Assembly: GCA_024403775.1 (NCBI GenBank)
Contig: JAKSRE010000002.1
Location: forward strand, 1 to 64,000
Length of the DNA stretch: 64,000 nucleotides
Source of the DNA: Clostridia bacterium
GTDB taxonomy: Bacteria > Bacillota > Clostridia > Saccharofermentanales > Saccharofermentanaceae
Direction of reading: 5' to 3'
Shown: in pieces, positions 61,427 through 64,000 of the stretch
How positions within the stretch are numbered: the stretch's first letter is position 1
Layout: every line of letters starts with the position of its first letter
The notes under the pieces: model-generated
The model's database searches: none
Told to the model about the DNA's origin: nothing
The model's input: only the letters and a program-made list of their open reading frames with translations
Position numbers and translations under genes: made by a program

Positions 61427-62034
61427 ATGCTAAAAGAAGAATTAATCAGAACAAGAGCTGCTTTAAAATACGGTGTTTGTTTTCCACTCACTGAGGCAGG
61501 GATAAAACATCTATTAGGAGATTATTACAACCGAAGTTTTATAATTATATCCAATTCCATTTATAATTCAGGTGAAAACTTTAATTTATACAAATGTCTT
61601 GAGAAAGATATTAATTCCCTTGGTCTTAATTATCTTCCTTTTAAAGACAACCAAACGGGTATGATAGCAGTAATTATATTTCCTTTTGACAGAAAAGGGA
61701 ATGTATTTGATATGTATAGAATTATTCAGAGTATGATTGATTGGAGTAATTCTTATTCTCAGAAAATATTAATGATCAGAGATGAAAATGGATATAGTTA
61801 TTTTTTGATGGTAATACTAATGAGGTTACAAATGTTGAATCTTTAGTAAATGCAGAAATATCTGATTATATGAAGTTTTATCTTGATCAACTTGTAACTG
61901 AATCAAAGCATAGTATCTTTACCATCAGTCAGCCAGGATCTCCTAATTTTGCTGCGTATCCAAGGACTCTTAAGGGAGAATTTTGTATGCCTTTAATCGC
62001 TTGGAGAGATTCATACGGAAAACTCTATAATTAG
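61427..62034 (+). CDS. Unknown SAM-riboswitch-controlled protein, frameshifted or using -1 frameshifting
   Basis: From ATG 61427 (SD AGAGG) the frame runs to TAG at 61844-61846, giving 139 residues. A -1 shift at the heptamer T TTT TTG (61801-61807), which is in correct zero-frame phase, continues into a second open frame ending TAG at 62034, for 202 residues in all. The joined product reads GYSYF-FDGNTNEV across the site. It is not a family I know; the SFIIISNS...LGLNYLPFKD pattern faintly recalls DUF3293. Alternatives are a recent one-T deletion (pseudogene) or a sequencing error in the T-run. Confidence 0.7.
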
Positions 62035-62036
62035 AT

Positions 62037-62065
62037 TTACCATTTTATTACTTTTGGATTATAAT
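62037..62065 (+). promoter_or_regulatory. Possible promoter of the class IV aminotransferase
   Basis: TTACCA at 62037-62042, a 17-base spacer and TATAAT at 62060-62065. The -35 has two mismatches. Confidence 0.5.
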
Positions 62066-62097
62066 AAGCTGTTAGTTTATATTTTGGAGAGATTTTA

Positions 62098-62955
62098 ATG
62101 GCATATCCTTTGGTTGAAAGCTGTATTTTGGACAGCGTTTATGTTAATGGAAAAATCTATAGCATAGAAGATTCTGATATTTCTTGGGTAAAAGAACCAA
62201 CTGATTCCATGACCTATTATGAGACAATTAGAATTCTAAATTCACGTCTTCTTTTCATTGAAGATCACCTTACTCGTCTTAAGGCTTCAGTAAAAGGGGA
62301 GGAAGATTTTGAGTTTAATGCTGATTTTGTAAAATCAGAGTCAGTTTCTTTTGTAAAAAATATGTCAGATTCTGGATGTGATCTTAAGAATGCGAATTTA
62401 AGAGTAGTTCTTACAAGAGATAATCTTATTATCCATATTTGTGAGGCGAATATTCCTTCTGATGAACAGAAGAAATCAGGAATTGTAACACGAATTCTTA
62501 ACTGGGAAAGAGTTGCTCCTAATATTAAAGTTTTCAGAGGCGACTATAAGCAGAAAGTAGCTGAGACTTTTTCTATGGATACTTCTTTTGGTACACCTTA
62601 TGAAGTACTTCTTACTAATAACTCAGGTAAACTATATGAAGGAAGTAAGTCTAATCTATTTGTTATAGTTGGTGATACTGTTTATTCTGAGACAGACGAT
62701 AAGATTCTTATTGGTATTACCAGAAAGCGTGTATTAGAGGCTCTTAATAATTCAGGCCTTAAGCTTGAGTATAAGACATTTACTCTCGATGAGATAAAGC
62801 AAAATAATGCTGCTGTATTTGTATCATCTACTCCTTTTGATATTCTGCCTGTTTATAGTATCGATGATACTGTTATTGATTCTTCAGCAAATATTAATTT
62901 ACAGAAGATATCAAAGGCCTATGATGAGGCAGTAAGTAATTATATGAATAAATAA
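62098..62955 (+). CDS. Class IV aminotransferase (BCAT/aminodeoxychorismate lyase-like)
   Basis: The 285-residue fold-type IV PLP enzyme has its lysine in FRGDYKQKVAETF and the cofactor-binding LYEGSKSNLFV (normally EGSxSNxF) with VSSTPFDILPV near the end. Candidate reactions are branched-chain amino acid transamination or the lyase step of p-aminobenzoate synthesis. The weakly conserved N-terminal segment favours a divergent, perhaps lyase-type, member. SD TTGGAGAG. It may also be reached by transcription from the SAM riboswitch gene, which would link it to methionine or folate metabolism. Confidence 0.85.
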   Translation: MAYPLVESCILDSVYVNGKIYSIEDSDISWVKEPTDSMTYYETIRILNSRLLFIEDHLTRLKASVKGEEDFEFNADFVKSESVSFVKNMSDSGCDLKNANLRVVLTRDNLIIHICEANIPSDEQKKSGIVTRILNWERVAPNIKVFRGDYKQKVAETFSMDTSFGTPYEVLLTNNSGKLYEGSKSNLFVIVGDTVYSETDDKILIGITRKRVLEALNNSGLKLEYKTFTLDEIKQNNAAVFVSSTPFDILPVYSIDDTVIDSSANINLQKISKAYDEAVSNYMNK

Positions 62956-62973
62956 TTTTGGAGGTACATATAA

Positions 62974-64000
62974 ATGGAAACTCGTAGTGGAAAGGTGTCT
63001 GTTACAACCGAAAATATTTTTCCAGTAATCAGACAATGGCTTTATTCTGACAAGGATATTTTTATAAGAGAGCTTGTTTCAAACTGTTCTGATGCTGTAA
63101 GTAAGCACAAAAGACTTGTTGAGATTGGTAAGGCCGAGGCTTTTGATGGTGATTATCGTGTAGATGTCATTTTCGATGATAAGGAAAAAACAATTAAGTT
63201 TATCGATAACGGTATTGGTATGAGTGCTGAGGAAATCGATAAATACATAAATCAGATTGCTTTTTCTGGAGCTATCGACTTTGTTACTAAATACCAGGAG
63301 CAGTCTACTGATAAGAGTGGAATTATCGGCCACTTTGGTCTTGGCTTTTATTCAGCATTTATGGTAGCAGATGAGGTTACTATCCTCTCGAAAAGCTTTG
63401 TTAAAGATGAACCAGCTGTTATGTGGAAATCCGAAGACGGCATGGAGTACGAGGTATCTGATGGTGTAAAGGAGACTCAGGGTACTGAGATTACTCTTAA
63501 GCTTTCAGAAGATGCACAGGCAATGTTTACTGATACAGAGATTCAGTCAATTCTTGCTAAATACTGCTCATTTATGCCAGTTGACCTTTATTATACAAAT
63601 GCTAATAAGAAGGCTGAGGCTTCAGTTGATGAAAATGGTGAAGAGACTGAGGAGATCTCTGAAGAAAAGCCAATTAATAATAAGGAACCACTTTGGACAA
63701 AGATGCCAAAGGACTGTACAGATGAGGATTATATTGAGTTCTATCACAATGTATTTAATGATATGAGAGATCCTCTTTTCTGGATTCACCTCAATATGGA
63801 TTATCCTTTCACACTTCAGGGAATTCTTTATTTCCCAAAGACTGATAATGTATATCAGTCACTTGAAGGAAGAATCAAGATTTATAATCATCAGGTATTT
63901 GTAGCTGATAATATCGAGGAAATTATTCCAGAGTTCCTTTTCCTTTTAAGAGGTTGTCTTGACTGTTCAGATTTGCCACTTAATGTATCTAGATCAGCTT
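62974..64000 (+). CDS. htpG: Chaperone HtpG (Hsp90), 3' end beyond the window
   Basis: The first 342 codons of bacterial Hsp90 are present; the gene runs off the window. The N-terminal GHKL ATPase has ELVSNCSDAVSKHKRL (usually ELISNASDA), FIDNGIGMS, and GHFGLGFYSAFMV; the middle domain begins after about residue 225 with EPLWTKMPKD and WIHLNMDYPFTLQGILYFP. The Asn-Ala of the ATP site reads Asn-Cys here, a mild change. A short acidic loop (about 208-222) links the domains. SD TTGGAGG. It follows the class IV aminotransferase by 18 bases. Confidence 0.93.
   Translation, partial: METRSGKVSVTTENIFPVIRQWLYSDKDIFIRELVSNCSDAVSKHKRLVEIGKAEAFDGDYRVDVIFDDKEKTIKFIDNGIGMSAEEIDKYINQIAFSGAIDFVTKYQEQSTDKSGIIGHFGLGFYSAFMVADEVTILSKSFVKDEPAVMWKSEDGMEYEVSDGVKETQGTEITLKLSEDAQAMFTDTEIQSILAKYCSFMPVDLYYTNANKKAEASVDENGEETEEISEEKPINNKEPLWTKMPKDCTDEDYIEFYHNVFNDMRDPLFWIHLNMDYPFTLQGILYFPKTDNVYQSLEGRIKIYNHQVFVADNIEEIIPEFLFLLRGCLDCSDLPLNVSRSA

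Overview
This 64 kb window is chromosomal DNA of a low-GC Gram-positive bacterium, most likely an anaerobic clostridium (Lachnospiraceae/Oscillospiraceae type, gut or rumen). The reasons are strong GGAGG-type Shine-Dalgarno sites, many TTGACA-N17-TATAAT promoters, intrinsic terminators after most operons, Firmicutes gene pairs (infC-rpmI-rplT, ACT protein-hom, Lrp-aminotransferase), clostripain, a second gyrase-like topoisomerase pair, a SAM-I riboswitch, and secreted proteins with T/E/A-rich linkers. I could not fix the genus. There is no rRNA, CRISPR array, insertion sequence or prophage. No gene-free stretch exceeds about 300 bases.

Layout. 0.1-1.8 kb: small beta-domain protein and aminotransferase (minus). 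2-4.6 kb: membrane-anchored clostripain. 4.7-6.0 kb: infC-rpmI-rplT behind a leader with a terminator and a possible antiterminator pairing; infC appears to start at AUC. 6.1-9.8 kb: SpoU methyltransferase and trkA-trkH. 9.9-11.9 kb: ECF sigma/anti-sigma pair and a paralogue of the anti-sigma sensor under a near-identical duplicated promoter. 12-17.5 kb (minus): OB-fold lipoprotein and a sugar ABC importer, then a Xer recombinase. 18.6-22.6 kb: asd, tRNA-Ile2/Met, tRNA-Tyr, uppP, citrate synthase. 22.7-26.8 kb: tRNA-Leu, tRNA-Lys, SDR, GNAT, SH3 lipoprotein, tRNA-Gly, tRNA-Arg, GT87-like protein. 26.9-33 kb: divergent parE-parC and a degenerate NodB-fold protein. 33.1-37.6 kb: PH-domain protein, sirtuin, membrane MutS-like ATPase, lysA. 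37.6-42.7 kb: a four-gene signalling operon (atypical kinase, vWA, tail-anchored PP2C, acidic repeat protein). 42.7-51.2 kb: mraY, argS, M3 peptidase, rRNA m5C methyltransferase, rdgB, ACT protein, hom. 51.2-58.6 kb: long glutamine synthetase, a 25-codon ORF, membrane protein, malic enzyme, Lrp-aminotransferase, prfB. 58.7-64 kb: long T/E/A-repeat membrane protein, tRNA-Leu, tRNA-fMet, a SAM-I riboswitch ahead of an unknown gene split at a U UUU UUG slippery heptamer, class IV aminotransferase, and the start of htpG.

How genes fit together. asd, hom and lysA belong to aspartate-family amino acid synthesis; asd and hom carry similar 19-bp imperfect palindromes at the same distance from their promoters. 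Citrate synthase, malic enzyme, glutamine synthetase and the aminotransferases sit at the carbon-nitrogen junction. The kinase/vWA/PP2C operon looks like a stand-alone version of the TerY-P (YegI/K/L-like) phospho-signalling triad with an unknown acidic partner. The two strongest leads for undescribed biology are that operon and the SAM-riboswitch-controlled, frameshift-containing gene near 61.3-62.0 kb.
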